Below are positions 23,880-39,300 of a DNA stretch of 64,000 nt, piece after piece (positions within the stretch are counted from its first letter, which is position 1; every line of letters begins with the position of its first letter). The position numbers and the translations under genes are program-made. The notes below the pieces were generated by a model, which saw nothing but the letters and a program-made list of their open reading frames with translations, was not told where the DNA came from and made no database searches. Origin of the DNA: Apostichopus japonicus (lineage: Eukaryota; Echinodermata; Holothuroidea; Aspidochirotida; Stichopodidae); the NCBI RefSeq assembly GCF_037975245.1, contig NC_092565.1, positions 1,372,499-1,436,498 of the forward strand, in the 5' to 3' direction.

Positions 23880-26800
23880 GTGTACATCCCTATTTTCTCT
23901 CTAATATATCAAATTGTATGAATGTAGCACATGCAACAGCATATATATTCTGATTAGGGCTTTCCAATCATCCCCACCCCTCATTCCCACTCAACTAGTG
24001 GAATGACATCAAAACATTATTTATACATAATATCACAATATTAGGGCGTTATGGAGGTCTGACCCTTTATAGGGTACCTAATTCCATAGAAACCCACACT
24101 ACTTGACATATGCAATGAGCTAGATAGAGTGATAGTGTACAAACTGTAATTTTCAGGACATATCAAACTTTACGTAGCAGGGAGAAAAGCAAATAGACGA
24201 CCAAGAGGGCAGCCAAGTCAATTGGACCCCCCCCCACCCCTCCCCGACCCTCCATCCGATTCAACAAGGATGAATACACATAAAATCCTATGCTTTCAAA
24301 TATTTGATCCTAATGATAGCCCTAGAACATACATATAGCTGCTTTCCCAGTTTCCCCCTCCAGCAACACCCCCCCCCCCTTTTGCCCCAGATGATGGTTC
24401 CACATATGGGTGGAGCCTGTAAAAGTTGGACAAGGCTATTTTCTACACTGATGTATTTGAGATTAAGCAGTTCATCAATTTGGAATGACAACAAAACTTT
24501 GAAACGGTGGAAATAAGATGGTCAAAAAATTAATATTAGACTGTTCATTAAATTCTCACACACATTGGGACCCTAATAGTAAGAAAAAAAACCCTTTGAC
24601 ATTACATTTAATATACATCACCTTAATCTATGCTGTTGGAAATGGTCAAAAAAATCTTTCTCAAACAATAGGAGAAAACCATAACAGTGTACATCCCTAT
24701 TTTCTCTCTAATATATCAAATTGTATGAATGTAGCACATGCAACAGCATATATTCTGATTAGGGCTTTCCAATCATCCCCACCCCTCATTCCCACTCAAC
24801 TATTGGAATGACATCAAAACATTATTTATACATAATATCACAATATTAGGGCGTTATGGAGGTCTGACCCTTTATAGGGTACCTAATTCCATAGTAACCC
24901 ACACCACTTGACATATGCAATGAGCTAGATAGAGTGATAGTGTACAAACTGTAATTTTCAGGACATATCAAACTTTACGTAGCAGGGAGAAAAGCAAATA
25001 GACGACCAATAGGGCAGCCAAGTCAATTGGACCCCCCCCCCCACCCCTCCCCGACCCTCCATCCGATTCAACAAGGATGAATACACATAAAATCCTATGC
25101 TTTCAAATATTTGATCCTAATGATAGCCCTAGAACATACATATAGCTGCTTTCCCAGTTTCCCCCTCCAGCAACACCCCCCCCTTTTGCCCCACATGATG
25201 GTTCCACATATGGGTGGAGCCTGTAAAAGTTGGACAAGGTTATTTTCTACACTGATGTATTTGAGATTAAGCAGTTCACCAATTTGGAATGACATCGAAA
25301 CTTTGAAAAGGTGGAAATAAGATGGTCAAAAACTAATATTAGACTGTTCATTAAATTCTCACACACATTATGGGGACCCTAATAGTTGGGAAAAAAAAAA
25401 AACATTCTACTTTACATTTAATATACATCACCTTAATCTATGCTGTTGGAAATGGTAAAAAAAAAAATTCTCAAACAATAGGAGAAAGCCATATCAGTGT
25501 ACATCCCTATTTTCTCTATAATATATCAAATTGTATGAATGTAGCACATGCAACAGCATATATATTCTGATTAGGGCTTTCCAATCATCCCCACCCCTCA
25601 TTCCCACTCAACTAGTGGAATGACATCAAAACATTATTTATACATAATATCACAATATTAGGGCGTTATGGAGGTCTGACCCTTTATAGGGTACCTAATT
25701 CCATAGTAACCCACACCACTTGACATATGCAATGAGCTAGATAGAGTGATAGTGTACAAACTGTAATTTTCAGGACATATCAAACTTTACTTAGCAGGGA
25801 GAAATGCAAATAGACGACCAAGAGGGCAGCCAAGTCAATTGGACCCCCCCCCCCACCCCTCCCCGACCCTCCATCCGATTCAACAAGGATGAATACACAT
25901 AAAATCCTATGCTTTCAAATATTTGATCCTAATGATAGCCCTAGAACATACATATAGCTGCTTTCCCAGTTTCCCCCTCCAGCAAGACCCCCCCCCCTTT
26001 TGCCCCACATGATGGTTCCACATATGGGTGGAGCCTGTAAAAGTTGGACAAGGCTATTTTCTACACTGATGTATTTGAGATTAAGCAGTTCATCAATTTG
26101 GAATGACAACAAAACTTTGAAACGGTGGAAATAAGATGGTCAAAAATTAATATTAGACTGTTCATTAAATTCTCACACACATTGGGACCCTAATAGTAAG
26201 AAAAAAAACCCTTTGACATTACATTTAATATACATCACCTTATCTATGCTGTTGGAAATGGTTAAAAATATCTTTCTCAAACAATAGGAGAAAACCATAT
26301 CAGTGTACATCCCTATTTTCTCTCTAATATATCAAATTGTATGAATGTAGCACATGCAACAGCATATATTCTGATTAGGGCTTTCCAATCATCCCCACCC
26401 CTCATTCCCACTCAACTAGTGGAATGACATCAAAACATTATTTATACATAATATCACAATATTAGGGCGTTATGGAGGTCTGACCCTGTATAGGGTACCT
26501 AATTCCATAGTAACCCACACCACTTGACATATGCAATGAGCTAGATAGAGTGATAGTGTACAAACTGTAATTTTCAGGACATATCAAACTTTACGTAGCA
26601 GGTAGAAAAGCAAATAGACGACCAAGAGGGCACGTAAGTCACTTGGACCCCCCCACTCCTCCTCGACCCTCCATCCCATTCAACAAGGATGAATACACAT
26701 AAAATTCTATGCTTTCAAATATCTGATCCTAATGATAGCCCTAGAACCTACAAATAGCTGCTTTCCCAGTTTCCCCCTCCAGCAACACCCCCCCCCCCCC

Positions 26801-29800
26801 TTTTGCCCCACATGATGGTTCCACATATGGGTGGAGCCTGTAAAAGTTGGACAAGGCTATTTTCTACACTGATGTATTTGAGATTAAGCAGTTCATCAAT
26901 TTGGAATGACAACAAAACTTTGAAACGGTGGAAATAAGATGGTCAAAAATTAATATTAGACTGTTCATTAAATTCTCACACACATTGGGACCCTAATAGT
27001 AAGAAAAAAAACCCTTTGACATTACATTTAATATACATCACCTTAATCTATGCTGTTGGAAATGGTCAAAAAAATCTTTCTCAAACAATAGGAGAAAACC
27101 ATATCAGTGTACATCCCTATTTTCTCTCTAATATATCAAATTGTATGAATGTAGCACATGCAACAGCATATATTCTGATTAGGGCTTTCCAATCATCCCC
27201 ACCCCTCATTCCCACTCAACTAGTGGAATGACATCAAAACATTATTTATACATAATATCACAATATTAGGGCGTTATGGAGGTCTGACCCTGTATAGGGT
27301 ACCTAATTCCACAGTAACCCACACCACTTGACATATGCAATGAGCTAGATAGAGTGATAGTGTACAAACTGTAATTTTCAGGACATATCAAACTTTACAT
27401 AGCAGGTAGAAAAGCAAATAGACGACCAAGAGGGCACGTAAGTCACTTGGACCCCCCCACCCCTCCTCGACCCTCCATCCCATTCAACAAGGATGAATAC
27501 ACATAAAATTCTATGCTTTCAAATATCTGATCCTAATGATAGCCCTAGAACCTACAAATAGCTGCTTTCCCAGTTTCCCCCTCCAGCAACTCCCCCCCCC
27601 CTTTTGCCCCACATGATGGTTCCACATATGGGTGGAGCCTGTAAAAGTTGGACAAGGTTATTTTCTACACTGATGTATTTGAGATTAAGCAGTTCACCAA
27701 TTTGGAATGACATCGAAACTTTGAAAAGGTGGAAATAAGATGGTCAAAAACTAATATTAGACTGTTCATTAAATTCTCACACACATTATGGGGACCCTAA
27801 TAGTTGGGAAAAAAAAAAAACATTCTACTTTACATTTAATATACATCACCTTAATCTATGCTGTTGGAAATGGTGAAAAAAAAAATTTCTCAAACAATAG
27901 GAGAAAGCCATAACAGTGTACATCCCTATTTTCTCTATAATATATCAAATTGTATGAATGTAGCACATGCAACAGCAAATATATTCTGATTAGGGCTTTC
28001 CAATCATCCCCACCCCTCATTCCCACTCAACTAGTGGAATGACATCAAAACATTAATCACATTATTAGGGCGTTATGGAGGTCTGACCCTGTATACGGTA
28101 AAAACATTCTACTTTACATTTAATATACATCACCTTAATCTATGCTGTTGGAAATGGTAAAAAAAAATTTCTCAAACAATAGGAGAAAGCCATAACAGTG
28201 TACATCCCTATTTTCTCTATAATATATCAAATTGTATGAATGTAGCACATGCAACAGCATATATATTCTGATTAGGGCTTTCCAATCATCCCCACCCCTC
28301 ATTCCCACTCAACTAGTGGAATGACATCAAAACATTATTTATACATAATATCACATTATTAGGGCGTTATGGAGGTCTGACCCTGTATACGGTACCTGAT
28401 TCCATAGTAACCCACACCACTTGCCACATGCAATGATCTAAATAGAGTGATAGTGTACAAACTGTAATTTTCAGGACATATCAAACTTTACGTAGCAGGG
28501 AGAAAAGCAAATAGACGACCAAGAGGGCAGCCAAGTCAATTGGACCCCCCCACCCCTCCCCGACCCTCCATCCCATTCAACAAGGATGAATACACATAAA
28601 ATCCTATGCTTTCAAATATTTGATCCTAATGATAGCCCTAGAACATACATATAGCTGCTTTCCCAGTTTCCCCCTCCAGCAACAACCCCCCCCCCCTTTT
28701 GCCCCACATGATGGTTCTACATATGGGTGGAGCCTGTAAAAGTTGGACAAGGCTATTTTCTACACTGATGTATTTGAGATTAAGCAGTTCATCAATTTGG
28801 AATGACAACAAAACTTTGATACGTTGGAAATAAGATGGTCAAAAATTAATATTAGACTGTTCATTAAATTCTCACACACATTGGGACCCTAATAGTAAGA
28901 AAAAAAACCCTTTGACATTACATTTAATATACATCACCTTAATCTATGCTGTTGGAAATGGTCAAAAAAATCTTTCTCAAACAATAGGAGAAAACCATAT
29001 CAGTGTACATCCCTATTTTCTCTCTAATATATCAAATTGTATGAATGTAGCACATGCAACAGCATATATTCTGATTAGGGCTTTCCAATCATCCCCACCC
29101 CTCATTCCCACTCAACTAGTGGAATGACATCAAAACATTATTTATACATAATATCACAATATTAGGGCGTTATGGAGGTCTGACCCTGTATAGGGTACCT
29201 AATTCCATAGTAACCCACACCACTTGACATATGCAATGAGCTAGATAGAGTGATAGTGTACAAACTGTAATTTTCAAGACATATCAAACTTTACGTAGCA
29301 GGTAGAAAAGCAAATAGACGACCAAGAGGGCACGTAAGTCACTTGGACCCCCCCACCCCTCCTCGACCCTCCATCCCATTCAACAAGGATGAATACACAT
29401 AAAATTCTATGCTTTCAAATATCTGATCCTAATGATAGCCCTAGAACCTACAAATAGCTGCTTTCCCAGTTTCCCCCTCCAGCAACAACCCCCTCCCCCT
29501 TTTGCCCCACATGATGGTTCCACATATGGGTGGAGCCTGTAAAAGTTGGACAAGGCTATTTTCTACACTGATGTATTTGAGATTAAGCAGTTCATCAATT
29601 TGGAATGACAACAAAACTTTGAAACGGTGGAAATAAGATGGTCAAAAATTAATATTAGACTGTTCATTAAATTCTCACACACATTGGGACCCTAATAGTA
29701 AGAAAAAAAACCCTTTGACATTACATTTAATATACATCACCTTAATCTATGCTGTTGGAAATGGTCAAAAAAATCTTTCTCAAACAATAGGAGAAAACCA

Positions 29801-29809
29801 TATCAGTGT
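23880..29809 (+). repeat. 5.93 kb tandem duplication, copy 1
   Basis: Seven complete units plus one 294-bp truncated unit. The matching unit starts in copy 2 are offset by 5925-5928 bp throughout. Differences are almost all C-run lengths plus a few substitutions (for example CACTCCTCC against CACCCCTCC, and ACGTTGG against ACGGTGG). It is the largest recent amplification in the window. Confidence 0.92.
28080..28373 (+). repeat. Truncated 294-bp satellite unit, copy 1
   Basis: The sequence passes from GTCTGACCCTGTATACGGTA straight to AAAACATTCTACTTTACATT, skipping about 510 bp of the unit. Just upstream, at 28050-28057, a 12-bp deletion (CATTAATCAC) removes part of the AT-rich box. Both scars recur 5926 bp later. 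Confidence 0.92.
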
Positions 29810-32800
29810 ACATCCCTATTTTCTCTCTAATATATCAAATTGTATGAATGTAGCACATGCAACAGCATATATATTCTGATTAGGGCTTTCCAATCATCCC
29901 CACCCCTCATTCCCACTCAACTAGTGGAATGACATCAAAACATTATTTATACATAATATCACAATATTAGGGCGTTATGGAGGTCTGACCCTTTATAGGG
30001 TACCTAATTCCATAGAAACCCACACCACTTGACATATGCAATGAGCTAGATAGAGTGATAGTGTACAAACTGTAATTTTCAGGACATATCAAACTTTACG
30101 TAGCAGGGAGAAAAGCAAATAGACGACCAAGAGGGCAGCCAAGTCAATTGGACCCCCCCCCACCCCTCCCCGACCCTCCATCCGATTCAACAAGGATGAA
30201 TACACATAAAATCCTATGCTTTCAAATATTTGATCCTAATGATAGCCCTAGAACATACATATAGCTGCTTTCCCAGTTTCCCCCTCCAGCAACACCCCCC
30301 CCCCCCCTTTTGCCCCAGATGATGGTTCCACATATGGGTGGAGCCTGTAAAAGTTGGACAAGGCTATTTTCTACACTGATGTATTTGAGATTAAGCAGTT
30401 CATCAATTTGGAATGACAACAAAACTTTGAAACGGTGGAAATAAGATGGTCAAAAATTAATATTAGACTGTTCATTAAATTCTCACACACATTGGGACCC
30501 TAATAGTAAGAAAAAAAACCCTTTGACATTACATTTAATATACATCACCTTAATCTATGCTGTTGGAAATGGTCAAAAAAATCTTTCTCAAACAATAGGA
30601 GAAAACCATAACAGTGTACATCCCTATTTTCTCTCTAATATATCAAATTGTATGAATGTAGCACATGCAACAGCATATATTCTGATTAGGGCTTTCCAAT
30701 CATCCCCACCCCTCATTCCCACTCAACTATTGGAATGACATCAAAACATTATTTATACATAATATCACAATATTAGGGCGTTATGGAGGTCTGACCCTTT
30801 ATAGGGTACCTAATTCCATAGTAACCCACACCACTTGACATATGCAATGAGCTAGATAGAGTGATAGTGTACAAACTGTAATTTTCAGGACATATCAAAC
30901 TTTACGTAGCAGGGAGAAAAGCAAATAGACGACCAATAGGGCAGCCAAGTCAATTGGACCCCCCCCCCCCACCCCTCCCCGACCCTCCATCCGATTCAAC
31001 AAGGATGAATACACATAAAATCCTATGCTTTCAAATATTTGATCCTAATGATAGCCCTAGAACATACATATAGCTGCTTTCCCAGTTTCCCCCTCCAGCA
31101 ACACCCCCCCCTTTTGCCCCACATGATGGTTCCACATATGGGTGGAGCCTGTAAAAGTTGGACAAGGTTATTTTCTACACTGATGTATTTGAGATTAAGC
31201 AGTTCACCAATTTGGAATGACATCGAAACTTTGAAAAGGTGGAAATAAGATGGTCAAAAACTAATATTAGACTGTTCATTAAATTCTCACACACATTATG
31301 GGGACCCTAATAGTTGGGAAAAAAAAAAAACATTCTACTTTACATTTAATATACATCACCTTAATCTATGCTGTTGGAAATGGTAAAAAAAAAAATTCTC
31401 AAACAATAGGAGAAAGCCATATCAGTGTACATCCCTATTTTCTCTATAATATATCAAATTGTATGAATGTAGCACATGCAACAGCATATATATTCTGATT
31501 AGGGCTTTCCAATCATCCCCACCCCTCATTCCCACTCAACTAGTGGAATGACATCAAAACATTATTTATACATAATATCACAATATTAGGGCGTTATGGA
31601 GGTCTGACCCTTTATAGGGTACCTAATTCCATAGTAACCCACACCACTTGACATATGCAATGAGCTAGATAGAGTGATAGTGTACAAACTGTAATTTTCA
31701 GGACATATCAAACTTTACTTAGCAGGGAGAAATGCAAATAGACGACCAAGAGGGCAGCCAAGTCAATTGGACCCCCCCCCCACCCCTCCCCGACCCTCCA
31801 TCCGATTCAACAAGGATGAATACACATAAAATCCTATGCTTTCAAATATTTGATCCTAATGATAGCCCTAGAACATACATATAGCTGCTTTCCCAGTTTC
31901 CCCCTCCAGCAACACCCCCCCCCCCTTTTGCCCCACATGATGGTTCCACATATGGGTGGAGCCTGTAAAAGTTGGACAAGGCTATTTTCTACACTGATGT
32001 ATTTGAGATTAAGCAGTTCATCAATTTGGAATGACAACAAAACTTTGAAACGGTGGAAATAAGATGGTCAAAAATTAATATTAGACTGTTCATTAAATTC
32101 TCACACACATTGGGACCCTAATAGTAAGAAAAAAAACCCTTTGACATTACATTTAATATACATCACCTTATCTATGCTGTTGGAAATGGTTAAAAATATC
32201 TTTCTCAAACAATAGGAGAAAACCATATCAGTGTACATCCCTATTTTCTCTCTAATATATCAAATTGTATGAATGTAGCACATGCAACAGCATATATTCT
32301 GATTAGGGCTTTCCAATCATCCCCACCCCTCATTCCCACTCAACTAGTGGAATGACATCAAAACATTATTTATACATAATATCACAATATTAGGGCGTTA
32401 TGGAGGTCTGACCCTGTATAGGGTACCTAATTCCATAGTAACCCACACCACTTGACATATGCAATGAGCTAGATAGAGTGATAGTGTACAAACTGTAATT
32501 TTCAGGACATATCAAACTTTACGTAGCAGGTAGAAAAGCAAATAGACGACCAAGAGGGCACGTAAGTCACTTGGACCCCCCCACCCCTCCTCGACCCTCC
32601 ATCCCATTCAACAAGGATGAATACACATAAAATTCTATGCTTTCAAATATCTGATCCTAATGATAGCCCTAGAACCTACAAATAGCTGCTTTCCCAGTTT
32701 CCCCCTCCAGCAACACCCCCCCCCCCCTTTTGCCCCACATGATGGTTCCACATATGGGTGGAGCCTGTAAAAGTTGGACAAGGCTATTTTCTACACTGAT

Positions 32801-35740
32801 GTATTTGAGATTAAGCAGTTCATCAATTTGGAATGACAACAAAACTTTGAAACGGTGGAAATAAGATGGTCAAAAATTAATATTAGACTGTTCATTAAAT
32901 TCTCACACACATTGGGACCCTAATAGTAAGAAAAAAAACCCTTTGACATTACATTTAATATACATCACCTTAATCTATGCTGTTGGAAATGGTCAAAAAA
33001 ATCTTTCTCAAACAATAGGAGAAAACCATATCAGTGTACATCCCTATTTTCTCTCTAATATATCAAATTGTATGAATGTAGCACATGCAACAGCATATAT
33101 TCTGATTAGGGCTTTCCAATCATCCCCACCCCTCATTCCCACTCAACTAGTGGAATGACATCAAAACATTATTTATACATAATATCACAATATTAGGGCG
33201 TTATGGAGGTCTGACCCTGTATAGGGTACCTAATTCCACAGTAACCCACACCACTTGACATATGCAATGAGCTAGATAGAGTGATAGTGTACAAACTGTA
33301 ATTTTCAGGACATATCAAACTTTACATAGCAGGTAGAAAAGCAAATAGACGACCAAGAGGGCACGTAAGTCACTTGGACCCCCCCACCCCTCCTCGACCC
33401 TCCATCCCATTCAACAAGGATGAATACACATAAAATTCTATGCTTTCAAATATCTGATCCTAATGATAGCCCTAGAACCTACAAATAGCTGCTTTCCCAG
33501 TTTCCCCCTCCAGCAACTCCCCCCCCCTTTTGCCCCACATGATGGTTCCACATATGGGTGGAGCCTGTAAAAGTTGGACAAGGTTATTTTCTACACTGAT
33601 GTATTTGAGATTAAGCAGTTCACCAATTTGGAATGACATCGAAACTTTGAAAAGGTGGAAATAAGATGGTCAAAAACTAATATTAGACTGTTCATTAAAT
33701 TCTCACACACATTATGGGGACCCTAATAGTTGGGAAAAAAAAAAAACATTCTACTTTACATTTAATATACATCACCTTAATCTATGCTGTTGGAAATGGT
33801 GAAAAAAAAAATTTCTCAAACAATAGGAGAAAGCCATAACAGTGTACATCCCTATTTTCTCTATAATATATCAAATTGTATGAATGTAGCACATGCAACA
33901 GCAAATATATTCTGATTAGGGCTTTCCAATCATCCCCACCCCTCATTCCCACTCAACTAGTGGAATGACATCAAAACATTAATCACATTATTAGGGCGTT
34001 ATGGAGGTCTGACCCTGTATACGGTAAAAACATTCTACTTTACATTTAATATACATCACCTTAATCTATGCTGTTGGAAATGGTAAAAAAAAATTTCTCA
34101 AACAATAGGAGAAAGCCATAACAGTGTACATCCCTATTTTCTCTATAATATATCAAATTGTATGAATGTAGCACATGCAACAGCATATATATTCTGATTA
34201 GGGCTTTCCAATCATCCCCACCCCTCATTCCCACTCAACTAGTGGAATGACATCAAAACATTATTTATACATAATATCACATTATTAGGGCGTTATGGAG
34301 GTCTGACCCTGTATACGGTACCTGATTCCATAGTAACCCACACCACTTGCCACATGCAATGATCTAAATAGAGTGATAGTGTACAAACTGTAATTTTCAG
34401 GACATATCAAACTTTACGTAGCAGGGAGAAAAGCAAATAGACGACCAAGAGGGCAGCCAAGTCAATTGGACCCCCCCACCCCTCCCCGACCCTCCATCCC
34501 ATTCAACAAGGATGAATACACATAAAATCCTATGCTTTCAAATATTTGATCCTAATGATAGCCCTAGAACATACATATAGCTGCTTTCCCAGTTTCCCCC
34601 TCCAGCAACAACCCCCCCCCCTTTTGCCCCACATGATGGTTCTACATATGGGTGGAGCCTGTAAAAGTTGGACAAGGCTATTTTCTACACTGATGTATTT
34701 GAGATTAAGCAGTTCATCAATTTGGAATGACAACAAAACTTTGATACGGTGGAAATAAGATGGTCAAAAATTAATATTAGACTGTTCATTAAATTCTCAC
34801 ACACATTGGGACCCTAATAGTAAGAAAAAAAACCCTTTGACATTACATTTAATATACATCACCTTAATCTATGCTGTTGGAAATGGTCAAAAAAATCTTT
34901 CTCAAACAATAGGAGAAAACCATATCAGTGTACATCCCTATTTTCTCTCTAATATATCAAATTGTATGAATGTAGCACATGCAACAGCATATATTCTGAT
35001 TAGGGCTTTCCAATCATCCCCACCCCTCATTCCCACTCAACTAGTGGAATGACATCAAAACATTATTTATACATAATATCACAATATTAGGGCGTTATGG
35101 AGGTCTGACCCTGTATAGGGTACCTAATTCCATAGTAACCCACACCACTTGACATATGCAATGAGCTAGATAGAGTGATAGTGTACAAACTGTAATTTTC
35201 AAGACATATCAAACTTTACGTAGCAGGTAGAAAAGCAAATAGACGACCAAGAGGGCACGTAAGTCACTTGGACCCCCCCACCCCTCCTCGACCCTCCATC
35301 CCATTCAACAAGGATGAATACACATAAAATTCTATGCTTTCAAATATCTGATCCTAATGATAGCCCTAGAACCTACAAATAGCTGCTTTCCCAGTTTCCC
35401 CCTCCAGCAACAACCCCCTCCCCCTTTTGCCCCACATGATGGTTCCACATATGGGTGGAGCCTGTAAAAGTTGGACAAGGCTATTTTCTACACTGATGTA
35501 TTTGAGATTAAGCAGTTCATCAATTTGGAATGACAACAAAACTTTGAAACGGTGGAAATAAGATGGTCAAAAATTAATATTAGACTGTTCATTAAATTCT
35601 CACACACATTGGGACCCTAATAGTAAGAAAAAAAACCCTTTGACATTACATTTAATATACATCACCTTAATCTATGCTGTTGGAAATGGTCAAAAAAATC
35701 TTTCTCAAACAATAGGAGAAAACCATATCAGTGTACATCC
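29810..35740 (+). repeat. 5.93 kb tandem duplication, copy 2
   Basis: Near-identical to 23880-29809, including the rare deletion junctions at 33975-34030. After about 35740 the match stops (CATATATTCTG in place of CATATATATTCTG, and AATATCATC), so there is no third copy here. Confidence 0.92.
34006..34299 (+). repeat. Truncated 294-bp satellite unit, copy 2
   Basis: Same deletion junction as at 28080, inherited through the 5.93 kb duplication. Confidence 0.92.
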
Positions 35741-37699
35741 CTATTTTCTCTCTAATATATCAAATTGTATGAATGTAGCACATGCAACAGCATATATTCT
35801 GATTAGGGCTTTCCAATCATCCCCACCCCTCATTCCCACTCAACTAGTGGAATATCATCAAAACATTATTTATACATAATATCACAATATTAGGGCGTTA
35901 TGGAGGTCTGACCCTGTATAGGGTACCTAATTCCATAGTAACCCACACCACTTGACATATGCAATGAGCTAGATAGAGTGATAGTGTACAAACTGTAATT
36001 TTCAGGACATATCAAACTTTACGTAGCAGGTAGAAAAGCAAATAGACGACCAAGAGGGCACGTAAGTCACTTGGACCCCCCACCCCTCCTCGACCCTCCA
36101 TCCCATTCAACAAGGATGAATACACATAAAATCCTACGCTTTCAAATATCTGATCCTAATGATAGCCCTAGAACCTACAAATAGCTGCTTTCCCAGTTTC
36201 CCCCTCCAGCAACACCCCCCCCCCCTTTTGCCCCACATGATGGTTCCACATATGGGTGGAGCCTGTAAAAGTTGGACAAGGTTATTTTCTACACTGATGT
36301 ATTTGAGATTAAGCAGTTCACCAATTTGGAATGACATCGAAACTTTGAAATGGTGGAAATAAGATGGTCAAAAACTAATATTAGACTGTTCATTAAATTT
36401 TCACACACATTGGGACCCTAATAGTTGGAGAAAAAAAAACCCTTTGACATTACATTTAATATACATCACCTTAATCTATGCTGTTGGAAATGGTCAAAAA
36501 AATCTTTCTCAAACAATAGGAGAAAGCCATAACAGTGTACATCCCTATTTTCTCTCTAATATATCAAATTGTATGAATGTAGCACATGCAATAGCATATA
36601 TTCTGATGAGGGCTTTCCAATCATCCCCACCCCTCATTCCCACTCAACTAGTGGAATGACATCAAAACATTATTTATACATAATATCACAATATTAGGGC
36701 GTTATGGAAGTCTGACCCTGTATTATGGTACCTAATTCCATAGTAACCCACACCACTTGACATATGCAATGAGCTAGATAGAGTGATAGTGTACAATCTG
36801 TAATTTTCAGGACATATCAAACTTTACGTAGCAGGGAGAAAAGCAAATAGACGACCAAGAGGGCAGCCAAGTCAATTGGACCCCCCCTCCCCCCTCCCCG
36901 ACCCTCCATCCCATTCAACAAGGATGAATACACATCAAATCCTATGCTTTCAAATATTTGATCCTAATGATAGCCCTAGAACATACATATAGCTGCTTTC
37001 CCAGTTTCCCCCTCCAGCAAGACCCCCCCTTTTTGCCCCACATGATGGTTCCACATATGGGTGGAGCCTGTAAAAGTTGGACAAGGTTATTTTCTACACT
37101 GATGTATTTGAGATTAAGCAGTTCATCAATTTGGAATGACAACAAAACTTTGAAACGGTGGAAATAAGATGGTCAAATATTAATATTAGACTGTTCATTA
37201 AATTCTTACACACATTATGGGGACCCTAATAGTTGGAGAAAAAAAAACCCTTTGACATTACATTTAATATACATCACCTTAATCTATGCTGTTGGAAATG
37301 GTAAAAAAAATCTTTTCAAACAATAGGAGAAAGCAATAACAGTGTACATCACTATTTTCTCTCTAATATATCAAATTGTATGAATGTAGCACATGCAACA
37401 GCATATATTCTGATTAGGGCTTTCCAATCATCCCCACCCCTCATTCCCACTCAACTAGTGGAATGACATAAAAACATTATTTATACATAATATCACAATA
37501 TTAGGGCGTTATGAGGGTCTGACCCTGTATACGGTACCTGATTCCATAGTAACCCACACCACTTGCCACATGCAATGATCTAGATAGAGTGATAGTGTAC
37601 AAACTGTAATTTTCAGGACATATCAAACTTTACGTAGCAGGTAGAAAAGCAAATAGATGACCAATAGGGCAGCCAAGTCAATTGGACACCCCCACCCCT

Positions 37700-39300
37700 C
37701 CCTGACCCTCCATCCCATTCAACAAGGATGAATACACATAAAATCCTATGCTTTCAAATATTTGATCCTAATGATAGCTCTAACCTACATATAGCTGCTT
37801 TCCCAGTTTCCCCCTCCAGCAATCCCCCTCCCCTCCCTTTTGCCCAACATTATGGTTCCACATATGGGTGGAGCCTGTAAAAGTTGGACAAGATCATTTT
37901 CTACACTGATGCATTTGAGATTAAGCAGTTCATCAATTTGGAATGACATCAAAACTTTGAAACGGTGAAAATAAGATGGTCAAAAATTAATATTAGGCTG
38001 TTCATTAATTCTCACACACATTGGGACCCTAATAGTTGAAAAAAAAAACCTTTGACATTACATTTAATATACATCACCTTAATCTATGCTGTTGGAAATG
38101 GTAAACAAATCTTTCTCAAACAATAGGAGAAAGCCATAACAGTGTACATCCCTATTTTCTCTATGATATATCAAATTGTATGAATACAGCACATGCAACA
38201 GCATATATATTCTGATTAGGGCTTTCCAATCATCCCCACCCCTCATTCCCACTCAACTAGTGAAATGACATCAAAACATTATTTATACATAATATCACAT
38301 TATTAGGGCGTTATGGAGGTCTGACCCTGTATACGGTACCTGATTCCATAGTAACCCACACCACTTGCCACATGCAATGATCTAGATAGAGTGATAGTGT
38401 ACAAACTGTAATTTTCAGGACATATCAAACTTTACGTAGCAGGTAGAAAAGCAAATAGACGACCAATAAGACAGCCAAGTCAATTGGACACCCCCCACCC
38501 CTCCCTGACCCTCCATCCCATTCAACAAGGATGACTACACATAAAATCCTATGCTTTCAAATATTTGATCCTAATGATAGCTCTAACCTACATATAGCTG
38601 CTTTCCCAGTTTCCCCCTCCAGCAACCCCCCCCCCCCTCCCTTTTGCCCAACATTATGGTTCCACATATGGGTGGAGCCTGTAAAAGTTGGTCAAGATCA
38701 ATTTCTACACGCATGCATTTGAGATTAAGCAGTTCATCAATTTGGAATGACATCGAAACTTTGAAACGGTGAAAATAAGATGGTCAAAAACTAATATTAG
38801 ACTGTTCATTAAATTCTCACACACATTATGGGGACCCTAATAGTTGGAGAAAAAAAAACATTCTACCTTACATTTAATATACATCACCTTAATCTATGCT
38901 GTTGGAAATGGTAAAAAAAATCTTTCTCAAACAATAGGAGAAAGCCATAACAGTGTACATCCCTATTTTCTCTACAATATATCAAATTGTATGAATACAG
39001 CACATGCAACAGCATATATATTCTGATTAGGGCTTTCCAATCATCCCCACCCCTCATTCCCACTCAACTAGTGGAATGACATCAAAACATTATTTATACA
39101 TAATATCACATTATTAGGGCGTTATGAGGGTCTGACCCTGTATACGGTACCTAATTCCATAGTAACCCACACCACTTGCCACATGCAATGATCTAGATAG
39201 AGTGATAGTGTACAAACTGTAATTTTCAGGACATATCAAACTTTACGTAGCAGGTAGAAAAGCAAATAGACGACCAATAGGGCAGCCAAGTCAATTGGAC
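37700..39300 (+). repeat. 1.61 kb dimer duplication, copy 1 (copy 2 about 39310-40910)
   Basis: At an offset of about 1613 bp the two regions share private variants: AGGCTGTTCATTAATTC, GGTAAACAAATC, GGTCAAGATCAATTTC and TTGGAGAAAAAAAACATTC. A few substitutions separate them (for example CACGCATGC against CACTGATGC), so it is older than or independent of the 3.21 kb event. Confidence 0.8.

Larger units (their letters stand above)
20855..37515 (+). repeat. Type 2 satellite sub-block B
   Basis: Typical variants are GATAGCCCTAGAACATACAT, CCCCACATGATGG, GGACAAGGCTATTTTC, GAATGACAACAAAAC, GGTGGAAATAAG, GAATGTAGCACATGC, CATATATTCTG and TAGGGTACCTAATTCC with TTGACATATGCAATGAGC. The first unit carries two single-base deletions (CAAACTTACG near 20963, CCTGTAAAGTTGG near 21210). 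The same pair is found in the units starting 46353 and 48768. Confidence 0.8.
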
